Position numbers and translations under genes: made by a program. Positions 1 to 9,435 of a stretch of 64,000 nt of DNA are shown piece after piece. This DNA comes from Aporhodopirellula aestuarii (GTDB lineage: Bacteria > Planctomycetota > Planctomycetia > Pirellulales > Pirellulaceae). The stretch lies in assembly GCF_023701485.1 (NCBI RefSeq), contig NZ_JAMQBK010000046.1, positions 1 to 64,000 of the forward strand, given 5' to 3'. Numbering within the stretch: position 1 is the stretch's first letter; the number at the start of each line of letters is the position of its first letter. The notes below the pieces were generated by a model. It had not been told where the DNA came from. It did not search any database and saw nothing but the letters and a program-made list of their open reading frames with translations.

Positions 1-19
1 CGCGTTGCGACTTGCTTCG

Positions 20-54
20 CTTTGTTTTCCCAAACCACGGACTTACTTCCGTGG
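20..54. terminator. Short hairpin, possible terminator of a gene outside the window
   Basis: A perfect 7-bp inverted repeat (CCACGGA / TCCGTGG, 6-nt loop) sits at about 38-57 with an A/T-rich left flank. On the minus strand a T-run follows it, so it could end a transcript. No gene in the window lies next to it, so this is tentative. Confidence 0.3.
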
Positions 55-142
55 CTTTGACATGTCGTCACGACCGTGACTAAGCAGGTACATAGAAGTG
101 ATTCGGTATAACGACAATTCCGCAGATCGTGATCGATTCGGC

Positions 143-231
143 GTAGGCCGGACCAAGGAGCCTAAGCGACGCAGTTCCGGCACGACTGAGCAAGTGAATG
201 TCGGAACTCGCAAAGCCTCGGTCCGGCCTAC
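143..231. repeat. 89-bp palindromic intergenic element (REP-like)
   Basis: The element starts with GTAGGCCGGACC and ends with its exact reverse complement. A second nested pair of arms (AGTTCCGGCA / TGTCGGAACT, one mismatch) lies inside, so a transcript or single strand could form a long two-step hairpin. It lies in non-coding DNA. Structure and position resemble short palindromic repeats that occur in many copies in bacterial genomes, but no second full copy is visible here. Confidence 0.6.
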
Positions 232-682
232 CGTTCGCGGCAGTTTCGCCAGATGATTCCTGCATAACTGCTTAACCATTCGCGAGATACTGGATCCAGC
301 TAAACGCTAAAGGGACAGCGACACGACTTGTCCAGAGCGAATTTCAGGCAGTCCAGCGATAGCTTTGGTTGAACGTAGGAACCATGGTTAGCATCAAACG
401 ACCGATACACCGAAAAACTCCAGCCTAGGTGCTTAGAGCTCCATTTCCCCTCCGCAGGACGCTTTGAACCTGCCTAGCTGGAGGTCGATGACAACAAGAC
501 GGCGGAACCTTCTGTGATAGAACAGCAAGTCAATCTAACAGTCTTCGTCGTCGATTTTGATGCGGTGCCGGCGACCGACAAACGCGAAGTCCGTTCCAAG
601 TTCCAGAATGAATGTTTCCAATTCTCGCAGGGTGCCCTGCCGGGGGAGCTTTAAGAACATCGTCCACGAGATGCCGTGCGTG
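232..682. other. Non-coding stretch, nothing recognised
   Basis: About 450 bases without a convincing gene. The short ORFs that cross it have no start context and no recognisable protein character. No repeat or RNA gene was recognised. Confidence 0.5.
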
Positions 683-730
683 CCAATGCAAAACGGCGTT
701 CCTTGTTCAGGAACGCCGTGGATGCATTGG
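683..730 (-). terminator. Strong two-part hairpin downstream of the Tat-exported oxidoreductase gene
   Basis: A perfect 10-bp stem (ACGGCGTTCC at 693-702, GGAACGCCGT at 710-719, 7-nt loop) is extended by a second perfect 8-bp stem (CCAATGCA at 683-690, TGCATTGG at 723-730) across a small internal loop. It begins about 60 bases past the stop codon at 790-792. There is no long T-run, so it may act as a terminator or as a 3' end stabiliser. Confidence 0.65.
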
Positions 731-789
731 TTGGGGTACCGACGCGTGAGGGGATGCTCACGCGGGGTAACCGATGGAAACGGCGAGTC

Positions 790-2646
790 TTAGGCGACTG
801 GCTTCTTCATGAACTTGGTTTCGGCAGCGATGTCGCTGTCGTCTGGCGTGGCGTCGCTATCGACGTCGAACCACTCCTCTTCGAACTTCATGTATCCGCT
901 TTCACCGCGGTTGGCGCGTTTCAGTGCCACGTTGGTTCCCAACGCGATCACCGCGTCACCCATTGCGACGGCAGGGTAGCAACGCGGTTTGTTTTCGCCA
1001 TCTGGGTTGCGGATGCAGTACGCCCAGTGCTCGATCTCTTCTTGATATCCGCGGCTGACTGGACCCGATGCTGCTGCTTGGGCGACAGGTGCGGCGAAGT
1101 CACCGGATGCGGACGTATCGAGGGCATATCCGCCGCCCTTCTTGGCAACGCCGGCTTTGCTGCTCGTGTCGCTACCGCGGTACAGATAAACGTCGGTTTC
1201 TTTGTCCATCACCAACGTCCCCTTGGTCCCCATGACGACTTCGCCCCATCCTCCGAAACCGTTGCCGTTGATCGACGAGTAGGTCACAACAACCTTCTTG
1301 TTCGGGTCGGTTTCGTATCCGGCGACAGGATCGATTTGCTCGTAACCGCCTTTGACTTTCTTCGACTTCGGATAGTTTTCCACCCGGTCGTAGTAGCCGA
1401 CATCGAACGACGGTGCGTACTCAGGGCCAGGGAACTCGTACATGCAGTAGATGTGGTCGCCGACTTCGCGGTCGAGCGGCATGATGTGACGTCCACCAAC
1501 CGCGTGCACGGAGAGTGGGTGCACTTTCTTGCCGTCATCCCGCAGCGAGCTGAGGAAGATACTCACGGCGTCGAGTTGGTGCGAACCGAGTTCGGCCATC
1601 AGACCGGCACCGGTGCGTTGGAACAATCGCCAACGGTGAAGTTCTTCGGCGGCGGTGAATAGCTTGTCGCCGACGGAGAAATCTTTGTATCCGAATTTTT
1701 TGGGATCGACGTTCTTGTCCGCATCCCACGCTTCCCACAGAGCGATTTCCTGTTGCAAACGGATTTGCTCATCGGGGTCGCGTGTTTCTTTGAGGGCCTT
1801 CCGACGATATTCGAGGTCCTTGGCGATTCGGTCGAATCGTTCTGAACCGATCATTTCCCCGCCCGGAATCGGCATCGACCAGCTGTCGGCACCGGGAACA
1901 TTCCCGCGGTGCCATTGGGCGCGGATGTGGTGCAATTGGCCGAGCAGTCCCCAGCGGATCAGGTTGACCGCGTTTTCGTATTTCACGTTGTAGTGGCGTT
2001 GGTGCCCGGTCGCCAAGTGAATCGGGTTGCCGTTTTTGTCTTCCAATTCCGCAGCCATCCGAGCCATGACTTTACACTGGGCCACATTGTGGGCCATCAG
2101 TTTCTCAGTCAGCACGTGCAGTCCACGTTCCATCGCGAGTGCCGCAACCGGTGCGTGCAACCACAATGGCAATGCGATGATAACGGCTTCGATATCGGGA
2201 TGATCGAGGCATTCCATGATGCCACCGTTGCTGCCGTCATAAACCTTGACGTTACGACGTGCTTCGGCTTCATCCTTGTATCCAGCAATACGGATCAAAC
2301 CGGGGCGTCGTTGCAGTGCCGACGGGCTCGACCAGTCACCGTGGAACGCCCGGTGTTGGCTGTAGGGGCGAATGTCACAGATCGCTTTGACATCGACGTA
2401 CTCGGGGTTGCAACCACCGATCAACACGTTGCCCTCGTCTCCGGTGCCGATCACGGCGACCCGGACGGGATCCTTGACTTTGCCATACCCAAAGTAAGCA
2501 GCTCCGACACCCGCACCACCGGCGGCTCCGGCTGCGACAACACCTCGCAGAAAATCGCGGCGGTTGACATCGTAGTAACTGCCGACGGCGTTGTAGTAAT
2601 TTGATTCGCCAACGTCACGTTGGTCTTTGGAGAGTTTGTCAACCAT
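790..2646 (-). CDS. Gfo/Idh/MocA family oxidoreductase, Tat-exported
   Basis: A 618-residue NAD(P)-dependent sugar or polyol dehydrogenase of the Gfo/Idh/MocA family. A twin-arginine motif (RRDFLRG, residues about 29-35) and an Ala/Gly-rich segment precede a Rossmann fold starting at VAVIGTG (about 63), with the family EK motif (LTEKL) near residue 180. It is longer than the usual 350-450 residues because of inserts in the C-terminal domain. Such Tat-exported members are expanded in planctomycetes and are thought to act on sugars outside the cytoplasm; the substrate cannot be read from sequence. No Shine-Dalgarno site precedes the ATG. A strong hairpin follows the gene, and it appears monocistronic. 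Confidence 0.9.
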   Translation of the reverse strand: MVDKLSKDQRDVGESNYYNAVGSYYDVNRRDFLRGVVAAGAAGGAGVGAAYFGYGKVKDPVRVAVIGTGDEGNVLIGGCNPEYVDVKAICDIRPYSQHRAFHGDWSSPSALQRRPGLIRIAGYKDEAEARRNVKVYDGSNGGIMECLDHPDIEAVIIALPLWLHAPVAALAMERGLHVLTEKLMAHNVAQCKVMARMAAELEDKNGNPIHLATGHQRHYNVKYENAVNLIRWGLLGQLHHIRAQWHRGNVPGADSWSMPIPGGEMIGSERFDRIAKDLEYRRKALKETRDPDEQIRLQQEIALWEAWDADKNVDPKKFGYKDFSVGDKLFTAAEELHRWRLFQRTGAGLMAELGSHQLDAVSIFLSSLRDDGKKVHPLSVHAVGGRHIMPLDREVGDHIYCMYEFPGPEYAPSFDVGYYDRVENYPKSKKVKGGYEQIDPVAGYETDPNKKVVVTYSSINGNGFGGWGEVVMGTKGTLVMDKETDVYLYRGSDTSSKAGVAKKGGGYALDTSASGDFAAPVAQAAASGPVSRGYQEEIEHWAYCIRNPDGENKPRCYPAVAMGDAVIALGTNVALKRANRGESGYMKFEEEWFDVDSDATPDDSDIAAETKFMKKPVA

Positions 2647-2756
2647 CGCAGTGAATTTCCCGTCGGGGGTGATGCTTATGAGGTGAGTGAGTTTGGAGGG
2701 AGGTTGTTGAGTCGTCGCTTGGGGCCCTTAACTCAACCGATCGGCCGCGAGCTGGA

Positions 2757-3707
2757 TTAACCAGCCTTATGGCCCGGCCCGCAGACTTTTCGAACAATCA
2801 GGTGAAGGAAGAAATCGAGCCCGGCAAACCGCCCCGCACCCGTCGCGGCGAGGACAAAACAAGCTAAAGCTTCGATCAATTGATAGTTCGACGATCCCGG
2901 ACCGGTGGTCGGTGGGAACTGGCTCAGGAAGACAGAAAACAAGAACACGCCCAGGGCGAGCGAGGCGACGGAAGTGAACAAGCCCAGGATCAAGCACCAT
3001 CCCAATGCCATGTCAAAATACGGGATGATGACGTCGATCACGCTGGTATCCATCATCGCGAGTCGCGGCCTCACCAGTCGGTACGGAGGACGGCGGGCGA
3101 TCTGTTCGTCGGTGGCGAGCTTATTTTGCGCCGTTTCGTAATTTTCCCAAATCATGTCGATTTGGTCCAATGTCGGCGTGATCAATTTGGTCAGTTCTTT
3201 ACGGACGGTTTCGCGTTGGCCGCCAAGGGAACTGACGCCGTCACGGACCGGGTCGGAGTCGAGTTTTTCGATCCGGCCGAGCCCCAGTTTGAACTCTTCG
3301 ATCTCACTCTCGTTGAGCTCGATCACGTAATTGTATTGCTCGACGGCCATGGCGTAGTTTCGCTGAGCGTCAGCCTGCTGGGCATCGTCGAATCCATAGT
3401 GTCTGGCGACGTTATCGCGATAGGTCGCCCAAACGACCTTCGTGCGTTCGAGATCCAACCGCATCGCACCGTCGTAATCCCAGACCATTTTGCGGAATTC
3501 ACCCGCAAACGGACCCGTCGCATTGGCGAAGAACGGTTTCGCGGTCCAGTCGCCCTGTTGGTATTTTTCGGTGCCCTCGCTGAGAAAGTGATATCCGATC
3601 GTGATCCGCAGGATCACCAGCATCACAATTGCGATGTGTCCAAGAATTCGCGGTGAGAGCCCATAACCGACGGCCAGACGAATCGGGAGAAGCAGGATTT
3701 TGGCCAC
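2757..3707 (-). CDS. DoxX-like membrane protein
   Basis: A membrane protein with a helix near the N-terminus (MLVILRITIGYHFLSEG), a long central soluble section with coiled-coil character (about 150 residues rich in E, Q, R), and three hydrophobic segments at the C-terminus. The arrangement matches planctomycete DoxX-family proteins in which a soluble insert separates the first helix from the rest. The open frame runs up to 3869, but its first 54 codons look non-coding (Cys/His/Arg-rich). I place the start at GTG 3707; ATG 3623, just before the first helix, is also possible. The physiological role is unknown; DoxX relatives are linked to quinone or thiosulfate redox chemistry. Confidence 0.7.
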   Translation of the reverse strand: MAKILLLPIRLAVGYGLSPRILGHIAIVMLVILRITIGYHFLSEGTEKYQQGDWTAKPFFANATGPFAGEFRKMVWDYDGAMRLDLERTKVVWATYRDNVARHYGFDDAQQADAQRNYAMAVEQYNYVIELNESEIEEFKLGLGRIEKLDSDPVRDGVSSLGGQRETVRKELTKLITPTLDQIDMIWENYETAQNKLATDEQIARRPPYRLVRPRLAMMDTSVIDVIIPYFDMALGWCLILGLFTSVASLALGVFLFSVFLSQFPPTTGPGSSNYQLIEALACFVLAATGAGRFAGLDFFLHLIVRKVCGPGHKAG

Positions 3708-3958
3708 TAAGGAGGGCTCCAGAAATGGTTGAGGCGGGATCGGATGCTTTCGCAACGACGCGCGACAGTATGCCAGCTGCGTATTCGTTCGCCAAGCATT
3801 GTCGCAGAAAAAGTAATGATGTGCGACAATCGATCGACTTCGACATCGCATAATCTTACAAACCGGCAACGCTAAATCATCGCGGCCCCAAAGTCTAATC
3901 GGTTACAATCCGCCCCGGTGCCCCATTCCTCCCGTTTTCCGATTGGACGCTGATCTCC

Positions 3959-4780
3959 ATGCCCACGCTTCTCTTGCTCAGCCTCCTGTTTGTGCTTTTT
4001 ACCGCCACGACGTGCTGTGCGGCGGAGCCCCTGAATCTGCGGATGCTCGATCAACTTACTAACAACGAACGACTGAAGATTGTTGACAACCGGATCCTCC
4101 TGGTTCCAGGCGAAGATCACACCTCGATCCAGATTCCTCGAGTCTTCGCCGCCCTCAAGTCTGCAAACTGGTTGACCGCGGACGAAAACACTGGCCTGAC
4201 TGTTGCGCCCGAACCCGATTACTGGCTCATTCGCTGGGACGACCGGCCCGCTGGCGCCAAAGAGATCGAGCTCGTGTTTGATACTGCGGTACAGTTCGGA
4301 GGCGATCTCAAAGCGTCCGAGCAACTCGGCGACGGCCGGATCAACATGCACGCCTTCGAAGCCACCACGACAGGCGAAAAGCTCCGCTACGAACCTCAGC
4401 CCTATAAGAACACGGTCGGATTTTGGATCGATCCAGGTGATTTCGCCGCCTGGACGATTAACGTCGAACAACCGGGCAACTTCAACGTGGGGTTACTGCA
4501 AGGGTGTGGGGCGGGACAAGGCGGCAGCCAAGCCGTGCTCAGCGTCAGCCCACAAGTAGCCAGCCCACACGCCGCGACTCCCGACAACGCCCCGGTTTCC
4601 GAATTAGAATTTGAAGTCGTCGAGACGGGCCACTTCCAGAACTTCGTCTGGCGAAACATTGGCGAAATCGCCATCGCGGAACCGGGAGTCTACACCGTCA
4701 AGCTGCGTCCCCAGCGGATCGCGGTGAAGGCATTGATGGATGTCCGGCAAATCCAACTGGTGCGGCGTCCGTCGCCATAG
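3959..4780 (+). CDS. Secreted protein of unknown function
   Basis: A 273-residue protein with a signal peptide (hydrophobic run after MPT, cleavage probably after the Cys-Cys-Ala near residue 22). The mature part is rich in beta-strand patterns with spaced Trp residues (YWLIRWDD, FWIDPGDFAAWTINV) and resembles carbohydrate-binding or DUF5077-like modules often attached to planctomycete glycoside hydrolases. No catalytic motif is visible. It is divergent from the DoxX-like gene, with about 250 bases between the two starts, and is followed by another secreted protein gene in the same direction. Confidence 0.7.
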   Translation: MPTLLLLSLLFVLFTATTCCAAEPLNLRMLDQLTNNERLKIVDNRILLVPGEDHTSIQIPRVFAALKSANWLTADENTGLTVAPEPDYWLIRWDDRPAGAKEIELVFDTAVQFGGDLKASEQLGDGRINMHAFEATTTGEKLRYEPQPYKNTVGFWIDPGDFAAWTINVEQPGNFNVGLLQGCGAGQGGSQAVLSVSPQVASPHAATPDNAPVSELEFEVVETGHFQNFVWRNIGEIAIAEPGVYTVKLRPQRIAVKALMDVRQIQLVRRPSP

Positions 4781-4859
4781 CCCCCTCATCTTGACAGCGA
4801 TCAAACAGTATTGTGTCCCACTGAAGTCCGAATTGTCTCTCCCGATTGAGGTAGTCCCC

Positions 4860-5465
4860 ATGAAATTCGCTTTGAATCGACCGTTTTCGACCTTGGTGAT
4901 CGCGGTTTGCCTGGCCTCGTTTGCCACTGTTGCCGCCGTCGCTGTCGGTGACGAAGCCCCCGCAGCGGCTTCGCCCACAAAGGTCACCGTGTTCGAGTCC
5001 GGAACGCTCGTCGTTCCCCCCGAATTCAAACCGGCCCCCAAAGCGAACAACATCATCGAACACGAGTTCGCCGCGAGCGCCGGCGAAGGAGACAATGTCG
5101 AAACCGCACGCGTCACGATGATGCCCGCCAGCGGTGGAGTGAAAGCCAACATCGATCGCTGGATCGGTCAGTTCAGCAGCACGGATCGCAAGACGGTCGG
5201 GCCGAAGGAAACCGAGAGTGGAGGTTGGACCGTACACGTCGTCGAAGTTTCGGGACAATACTCCGAACGCATGGGTGGCGGCCCCTTCGCAGGTGGCCGC
5301 GTGGTGCGTCGCGAAGGCTACGCCATGATGGGTGCGATTTTGGTCGAACCCGAAGGCGACGCACCGCATCGCCGTCAATACTTCGTCAAGATGATCGGCC
5401 CGGAGTCGGTCATCAAAGCAAATGGCGAAGCCTTTAAGAAAATGGTCAACTCCGTCGGTCAGTAA
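4860..5465 (+). CDS. Secreted protein of unknown function
   Basis: A 201-residue exported protein with an N-terminal signal peptide (Lys/Arg, then hydrophobic FSTLVIAVCLASFATVAAVAVG) and a mature domain without recognised motifs. The open frame extends upstream to 4740, but that part overlaps the previous gene and lacks protein character; ATG 4860 followed directly by the signal peptide decides the start. The next gene, a membrane ATPase, begins 11 bases after its stop, so the two are probably co-transcribed. Confidence 0.75.
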   Translation: MKFALNRPFSTLVIAVCLASFATVAAVAVGDEAPAAASPTKVTVFESGTLVVPPEFKPAPKANNIIEHEFAASAGEGDNVETARVTMMPASGGVKANIDRWIGQFSSTDRKTVGPKETESGGWTVHVVEVSGQYSERMGGGPFAGGRVVRREGYAMMGAILVEPEGDAPHRRQYFVKMIGPESVIKANGEAFKKMVNSVGQ

Positions 5466-5476
5466 CGACAACTCGC

Positions 5477-6985
5477 GTGAATACTCAATCCTTCTTAGAA
5501 CACCACGGTATCCTTCGGAATCCTTTCGCAGAGGAGGACGCTCAAACCGACCCGGTGTTCAAACAGCACTGCATCCGCAACGCCTACCATCCCGCTTGGG
5601 ACAAGGTCTACGGCGATCCGACCGAACCAGCCACCGCGATCATCTTCGGGCCCAAAGGCTCTGGGAAAACGGCGATGCGGTTACAGGTGGATCGGCATTT
5701 GATGCAGTACAACGAACAGCACCCTGACGACAGGGTCTACATCCTGCGTTATGACGATTTCAATCCGTTCCTGGATCACTTCTGCGAACGAATCGGCAAA
5801 CGCGCGGCGCGGAAACCCGAAAAGGCGCTCGACGCGTGGCGTTTGTGGGATCACATGGATTCGATCATGTGCATCGGCGTGACGCAGTTGGTGGACCAGG
5901 TGTTGGCCGACGACACCGACTTCCGCCCTCGGGCAGACGACGGCAATCGCATCGCCCCGGACCGGATCTCACGTCTTGATCGCAACGATGCGCGCGACCT
6001 GCTGTTGTTGGCGGCGTGTTACGACCAATCGACTTCGTCGACCTTCACCGGGCGTTTCAAACAATTGCGTCATCGGCTGGGGTATCACAATTGGACCGCT
6101 TCGATCGACTTCTACTTCGCGGTCGTGTGGTCGATTTTGGTCACGGGAGTGATCGGCTGGCTGTTTTTGAATTCGGCCGATGAGGAAGGCGTGATGACGT
6201 GGAATCTGCTTTGGTTGATTCCGATCCTCATCTTTTTTGGAAAACTGCCCTACGTCATCCGCTTGGTGAAAAACCACTTTGCCGCCGCCGGGATCCATCG
6301 GCACATGCGTGTGGGCAAACGCGAGACCGGTGCGGTTCGCAAGGTGCTGATGCAGTTCCCGTCCAAGGAACTCGAGAGCCAGCCGATGCCGCGGTATGAC
6401 CGAACGGACGATCGTTATGAACTACTCCGCAAATTCCAGGGCGTGCTCTCACGGATCGGTTTTGACGGCATGATCGTGTTGATGGACCGAGTCGACGAGC
6501 CCCACATGACGGGCGGCAAACCGGAGCTGATGCGTCGGTTCGTTTGGCCGTTGCTTGACAATAAATTGCTCAAGCACCCTGGACTCGGCTTTAAAATGAT
6601 GTTGCCGGAGGAACTGTACCGGGACACCGAACGTGAAACGCGAGAGTTTCATGAACGGGCGCGTTTGGACAAACAGAATGTGATTCCTGCATTTCAGTGG
6701 ACAGGCGAATCGCTCTACGATCTCACTCGTGCGCGGATGCAGGCCTGCGCCGCCGACGGCAAATCGCCCGAACCGAAGGATCTTTTTGAGGACTCGTTGT
6801 CGTATGAAAAGATGCTCGTTTCGTTCGAGTCACTGCGGGTTCCGCGGCATTTATTCCGCTTCCTCTATCGTGTGCTCTCCGAACACTGCAACCATTTCAC
6901 TGATTCTGCCCCCCAGTTCAAAATCGAAAAATCGACCTTTGAGACGTCCTTGGCGGTTTACGTTCGGGAAATGTCACGGGAGTGA
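5477..6985 (+). CDS. KAP-like P-loop NTPase with inserted transmembrane helices
   Basis: A 502-residue ATPase starting at GTG. Walker A (GPKGSGKT) is near residue 58 and a Walker B-like strand (GMIVLMDRVDE) near residue 330. Between them lie two clear transmembrane segments (residues about 214-258; one carries VVWSILVTGVIGWLFL). Helices inserted between Walker A and B are the hallmark of KAP-family NTPases, some of which are linked to phage exclusion or membrane-associated complexes. The N-terminus (HGILRNPF) also recalls ExeA-type AAA proteins. The gene follows a secreted protein gene by 11 bases. Family placement is by topology only; function unknown. Confidence 0.75.
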   Translation: MNTQSFLEHHGILRNPFAEEDAQTDPVFKQHCIRNAYHPAWDKVYGDPTEPATAIIFGPKGSGKTAMRLQVDRHLMQYNEQHPDDRVYILRYDDFNPFLDHFCERIGKRAARKPEKALDAWRLWDHMDSIMCIGVTQLVDQVLADDTDFRPRADDGNRIAPDRISRLDRNDARDLLLLAACYDQSTSSTFTGRFKQLRHRLGYHNWTASIDFYFAVVWSILVTGVIGWLFLNSADEEGVMTWNLLWLIPILIFFGKLPYVIRLVKNHFAAAGIHRHMRVGKRETGAVRKVLMQFPSKELESQPMPRYDRTDDRYELLRKFQGVLSRIGFDGMIVLMDRVDEPHMTGGKPELMRRFVWPLLDNKLLKHPGLGFKMMLPEELYRDTERETREFHERARLDKQNVIPAFQWTGESLYDLTRARMQACAADGKSPEPKDLFEDSLSYEKMLVSFESLRVPRHLFRFLYRVLSEHCNHFTDSAPQFKIEKSTFETSLAVYVREMSRE

Positions 6986-7357
6986 ACAATAACCATTCCC
7001 GCAAATAATTAAAAAAGATACGATTAGGGTGATTTTGACGGTCACCAGCGCTCGATAAAATCCCTCAAGTCCCTACAATCGCGCCTCGGCGCGTTTCTGG
7101 GTCTTCGTCACCCCAGGCAAACGGGTTTTTCATAACAAACGGTCGCCGACGAATCGTGAGTCCCCGCTCGAAACCTTCGACGTGGGGCAATGAAACGCCG
7201 TCACCAGCCAATCGCCGTCAATATCTCGATCTCGCCCCAGACGTTCGGAACACCAAACACACCGGACTGCGATTCGTGTACCTCACCAACTGACTCGGTT
7301 TCGCACGACCGCCCATCGCCCTTTGCCGCTTACTCCCCAGCCCTCTCCGCTCCTTCC
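6986..7357. other. Intergenic region upstream of the 2-oxoacid:ferredoxin oxidoreductase genes
   Basis: About 370 bases. The first 60 bases are A/T-rich (a run of A residues near 7010) and a TTGACG hexamer lies near 7034 with a TAAAAT-like hexamer about 15 bases downstream, which could be a weak housekeeping promoter. An open frame runs through the second half into the next gene but has poor coding character. Confidence 0.35.
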
Positions 7358-9277
7358 ATGATTGAAACCAGCACTTCTTCCGCCACCTCGAAGACTGTCG
7401 AAACCGTCTCTGGCATCACCGTGCGATTGTGCGGCGACTCGGGCGACGGGATGCAGTTGCTCGGCACCCAGTTGACGAATACTTCGGCGCTGGCTGGCAA
7501 CGACGTGGCGACATTCCCCGATTTCCCAGCGGAAATTCGTGCCCCACGTGGGACGCGGGCGGGCGTTTCCGGATTCCAGGTGCAGTTCGCGAGCAAGGAG
7601 ATTTTCACTCCGGGCGATACGCTCGACGCACTCGTCGTGATGAACCCGGCGGCCATGGTCACGAACATCGGTGACCTCCGCAAAGGCGGGATCCTGATCG
7701 CCAACGAAGACGGTTTCAACGACAAGGAATACAAGCTCGCCAAAGTTGAGAGCAATCCGCTCGACGCAGACGTGATCGAGCAATCCTACCGCGTCGTCCG
7801 CGTCTCCATGACGGAACTCACCCGTGAAGCTGTCAGCGGATTCGGCTTGAGCACCAAGTTCGCCGATCGCTGCAAAAACTTCTTCGCCATGGGGCTCGTC
7901 TATTGGTTGTTTGGTCGTTCACTCGACCCGACCCTGCGGTTCATCGAAGAGAAGTTTTCGAAGAAGCCTGACATCATGAACGCAAACATCGCGGCGCTGC
8001 GTGCCGGATGGGCGTATGGTGAAACGACCGAAGTTTTCGGCGAGAGCTACCAAGTCGAAGCCGCCAAACTCGAGCCTGGCACGTACCGGAACATCATGGG
8101 CAACCAGGCTCTCGCGTGGGGCTTGATCGCCGCGTCGAAGGTCAGTGGCAAGGACCTGTTCTATGGAACGTATCCGATCACGCCAGCGTCGGACATTTTG
8201 CATGAACTGACCAAGTACAAAAACTTCGGTGTGCGAACCTTCCAAGCCGAAGATGAGATCGCCGCGGTCTGTGCGACGATCGGTGCGGCGTTCGGCGGAA
8301 CGATGGCCGTCACCGCGAGCAGCGGCCCCGGGATTGCCCTCAAAGGCGAAGCGATGGGCCTCGGCGTGATGCTCGAACTGCCGATGATCATCATCAACGT
8401 GCAACGCGGCGGACCGAGCACAGGCTTGCCCACCAAAACCGAACAGAGCGACCTGTTGCAGGTGATGTTCGGACGTAACGGCGAAGCCCCCATGCCCGTG
8501 CTCGCGCCACGTTCGCCTGGCGACTGTTTCGCGATGGCCGTTGAGGCTTGGCGAATCGCCACCGAATGCATGGTGCCGGTCATGCTGTTGTCCGATGGAT
8601 ACATCGCCAACGGTAGCGAGCCGTGGAAGATTCCCGACATCAAGGACCTTCCCGAAATCAAATGCTCGCACCCCGTTGCGAGCGATTCGGATGAACCGTT
8701 CTTGCCATACGGCCGAGATGAAAACTTGGCCCGTCCGTGGGCGATCCCCGGCACTCCCGAATTGATGCACCGCGTCGGTGGGTTGGAAAAAGAAGACGGC
8801 ACCGGCAATGTGTCGTACGATCCCGACAACCACCAACACATGGTCGAAACCCGCGCGGCGAAGGTTGCCAAGATCGCAGAACGACTTCCCGAGCAAGACG
8901 TCTTCGGCCCCACCTCCGGTGATGTGTTGGTCGTCTCTTGGGGCGGCACCTATGGTGCTTGCTTGACAGCCGTCGCCCGTTGCCGGGACGCAGGTCATGA
9001 CGTCAGCCACGCTCACATCCGATACATGAATCCGCTGCCATCGAACATCGGAACGTTGTTGCGTTCATTCCGTACTGTCATCGTGCCGGAATTGAACGCC
9101 GGTCAATTGCGAATGCTATTGCGTGCTGAATACCTCGTCGATTGCGTGGGTATCAACAAGGTCAAAGGGAAACCTTTCGCCGTCAGTGAACTGGTGGATG
9201 CGATCACGCATCACGCGACCACCCACCAGGCCGCAACACACCAAGCCGCATCGCATCGCCAAACCAAAGCCGGATGA
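7358..9277 (+). CDS. korA: 2-oxoacid:acceptor (ferredoxin) oxidoreductase, alpha subunit with fused gamma domain
   Basis: A 639-residue subunit of a 2-oxoglutarate- or pyruvate-type ferredoxin oxidoreductase, which oxidatively decarboxylates a 2-oxoacid to acyl-CoA with ferredoxin as acceptor. The N-terminal ~190 residues form the gamma domain (GDSGDGMQLLG near the start); the alpha domain follows (YPITPASDIL near residue 270). The fused gamma-alpha order matches KorA-type enzymes. The frame is open from 7190, but ATG 7358 gives the normal start. The beta subunit gene follows after 158 bases. Substrate is inferred as 2-oxoglutarate from the KorAB architecture; pyruvate cannot be excluded. The last ~20 residues are a His/Thr/Ala-rich repeat (three ATHQA-like units), an odd tail. 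Confidence 0.9.
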   Translation: MIETSTSSATSKTVETVSGITVRLCGDSGDGMQLLGTQLTNTSALAGNDVATFPDFPAEIRAPRGTRAGVSGFQVQFASKEIFTPGDTLDALVVMNPAAMVTNIGDLRKGGILIANEDGFNDKEYKLAKVESNPLDADVIEQSYRVVRVSMTELTREAVSGFGLSTKFADRCKNFFAMGLVYWLFGRSLDPTLRFIEEKFSKKPDIMNANIAALRAGWAYGETTEVFGESYQVEAAKLEPGTYRNIMGNQALAWGLIAASKVSGKDLFYGTYPITPASDILHELTKYKNFGVRTFQAEDEIAAVCATIGAAFGGTMAVTASSGPGIALKGEAMGLGVMLELPMIIINVQRGGPSTGLPTKTEQSDLLQVMFGRNGEAPMPVLAPRSPGDCFAMAVEAWRIATECMVPVMLLSDGYIANGSEPWKIPDIKDLPEIKCSHPVASDSDEPFLPYGRDENLARPWAIPGTPELMHRVGGLEKEDGTGNVSYDPDNHQHMVETRAAKVAKIAERLPEQDVFGPTSGDVLVVSWGGTYGACLTAVARCRDAGHDVSHAHIRYMNPLPSNIGTLLRSFRTVIVPELNAGQLRMLLRAEYLVDCVGINKVKGKPFAVSELVDAITHHATTHQAATHQAASHRQTKAG

Positions 9278-9435
9278 TGTTGGGCCTCCTCGACACGACC
9301 AGCTCGCTCTGACGAGCCTGCGTGTTTGGCCGGCAGAAGATCGACGCACGTTGATCTCGATGCCACCCGATATCGGTTTCCCCTCATTTCCCAACATTTT
9401 CCCGCCCACCGTCCTCAGCCCTCAGTTCTCAAACA

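Noticed and set aside
676-1662. A 328-codon plus-strand ORF antisense to the Tat oxidoreductase
   Set aside because: Shadow of a real gene; start overlaps the terminator hairpin and no family pattern is seen.
7919-9016. A 365-codon minus-strand ORF antisense to korA
   Set aside because: Antisense shadow with no motif.
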